This document shows, piece by piece, positions 7,417 through 7,884 of a stretch of DNA of 7,884 bases. The notes beneath the pieces are model-generated. The model had not been told where the DNA came from and did no database searches. It saw only the letters and a program-made list of their open reading frames with translations. The stretch lies in assembly GCA_020047835.1 (NCBI GenBank), contig JAIFNJ010000107.1, forward strand, positions 522 to 8,405, read 5' to 3'. The stretch comes from Bacteroidota bacterium (GTDB lineage Bacteria; Bacteroidota; Bacteroidia; Bacteroidales; SZUA-534). The position numbers and the translations under genes are program-made. Each line of letters starts with the position of its first letter. Position 1 is the stretch's first letter.

Positions 7417-7430
7417 ACGTGTTTACACGT
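7417..7430. promoter_or_regulatory. Palindrome ACGTGT-TT-ACACGT, candidate operator for serC
   Basis: Perfect 6-bp arms are separated by 2 bp, about 96 bp upstream of the serC start. GC-containing arms stand out in an AT-rich spacer. No U-tract follows directly on either strand, so it looks more like a protein-binding site than a terminator. No regulator can be named from the sequence. Confidence 0.4.
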
Positions 7431-7575
7431 GGGTAATCTTTTTAAAAACACATGAATCTTGCATTTTGGAATTTTTATAATTGAAACCATTTCCTAATAA
7501 TTGGTAAGCAAATGTATGACAATTACTCAAATCATTAAGCAAAATATTCAAAATATCTATAAATTATTATTAACA

Positions 7576-7592
7576 TACTGTTTGAAACAGTA
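7576..7592. promoter_or_regulatory. 17-bp palindrome TACTGTTTGAAACAGTA
   Basis: Eight-bp arms meet at a single central base, giving perfect dyad symmetry. An RNA hairpin would have to open its centre to make a loop and has no U-tract after it, so a dimeric DNA-binding protein site fits better than a terminator. It lies about 255 bp upstream of serC and 119 bp downstream of the partial gene. Its target and function are unknown. Confidence 0.4.
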
Positions 7593-7633
7593 AAATATGA
7601 AATACCCTAATTTGAATAACTGAGAAATGGAAC

Positions 7634-7678
7634 ATTGGAGCGATGAGAGAGAAAAAAAAAGTTCAATTTCGCTTCAAT
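7634..7678 (-). repeat. Imperfect inverted repeat enclosing a poly-A/T tract, possible 3' structure
   Basis: ATTGGAGCGA (7634-7643) and TCGCTTCAAT (7669-7678) are complementary except for one position. The 25-nt interval holds a homopurine run (GAGAGAG then nine A, then G). On the minus strand this lies 33 nt after the partial gene's stop, with the T tract inside the loop rather than after the stem, so it is not a textbook intrinsic terminator. It may still mark that transcript's 3' end. Confidence 0.35.
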
Positions 7679-7710
7679 TCTTTAATTCTTTTTTGATTTA
7701 CTCCAAACAA

Positions 7711-7884
7711 TCAATTATTAGCTTGCAAGGAGATTTCAGATTTATTTCTTAACTGCTGAAACCACTCAATAGACCTAGCAATAGCAGGTATTGCGGCACT
7801 GTTATGATCTGCAAACGGTATGGTTTCATATTGAACATGATTAGAACCCGATGCTATGAACTGTGAGTATATAGAATCGGACAA
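7711..7884 (-). CDS. C-terminal fragment of an unidentified protein, possibly an alpha/beta hydrolase
   Basis: The minus-strand frame is open from the right window edge to a TGA at 7711-7713, giving the last 57 residues; the start lies outside the window. The fragment contains HVQYETIPFADHNSAA followed by a helix with SIEWFQQLR, then a polar tail ending QANN. A strand, then an Asp-His pair, then an amphipathic helix with WF near the C-terminus resembles the catalytic-His end of alpha/beta hydrolases (esterases or acyl-peptidases), where this His completes the triad. That is a weak inference from a short piece. Codon use and the smooth protein-like composition support coding. Orientation matches the other genes. 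Confidence 0.6.
   Translation of the reverse strand: MSDSIYSQFIASGSNHVQYETIPFADHNSAAIPAIARSIEWFQQLRNKSEISLQANN

Larger units (their letters stand above)
7322..7710. other. Regulatory spacer upstream of serC
   Basis: This 389-bp AT-rich non-coding stretch lies between the partial gene at the right edge and serC, so it should contain the serC promoter. A possible -7 element on the minus strand is TAAATTAG (7377-7384), one base off TAnnTTTG, but no TTTG sits at the standard distance upstream. The stretch contains two good palindromes (7417-7430 and 7576-7592) and an imperfect 10-bp inverted repeat (7634-7643 with 7669-7678). I see no open frame of coding character. Confidence 0.5.

Noticed and set aside
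1..7884. CRISPR arrays, tRNA or rRNA genes, insertion sequences, phage genes or a defence system
   Set aside because: No regularly spaced repeats, transposase motifs, RNA-gene signatures or defence-type domains are visible. The content is housekeeping metabolism plus a surface protein.

Overview
The window looks like ordinary chromosomal DNA from a member of the Bacteroidota, probably Bacteroidales-like. The evidence is AT-rich spacers without clear Shine-Dalgarno sequences, a large multidomain secreted protein of the kind exported by type IX secretion, a short ACT-less 3-phosphoglycerate dehydrogenase with Lys at the usual catalytic His position, and the serC / serA / DUF1015 gene order that I recall from Bacteroides. 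The genus cannot be fixed from the sequence alone.

All five genes lie on the minus strand, so transcription runs from high to low coordinates. At the right edge (7711-7884) is the last 57 codons of an unidentified protein, possibly an alpha/beta hydrolase. A spacer of about 390 bp holding two clear palindromes follows. Next come serC (6242-7321, phosphoserine aminotransferase), serA (5241-6164, D-3-phosphoglycerate dehydrogenase) and a complete DUF1015 protein (3765-5012). A 417-bp spacer with a strong bidirectional terminator and a short tandem repeat separates these from the left-hand gene. That gene fills positions 1-3347: a signal peptide followed by propeller-like repeats, two fibronectin III-like domains, a cleaved-adhesin/MAM-like domain, a CARDB-like domain, a further beta domain and two carboxypeptidase-regulatory-like domains. 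It is cut by the window edge before its expected C-terminal sorting domain. Because it runs off the edge it lacks a stop codon here and is easy to overlook.

SerA and SerC perform the first two steps of phosphorylated serine synthesis: 3-phosphoglycerate to 3-phosphohydroxypyruvate to O-phosphoserine. The phosphatase SerB is not in the window. DUF1015 has a ParB-like DGHHR signature and sits next to these genes, so a role around serine or phosphoserine is a reasonable hypothesis, not a demonstrated function. Each of the three genes is followed by its own intrinsic-terminator-like hairpin, so the cluster is probably not one simple operon.

I see no CRISPR array, insertion sequence, tRNA, rRNA or riboswitch. 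The points most worth a second look are the DUF1015-serine linkage, the terminator between serC and serA with a possible serA promoter embedded in it, the His-to-Lys dehydrogenase, and several palindromic or repeated candidate regulatory sites.
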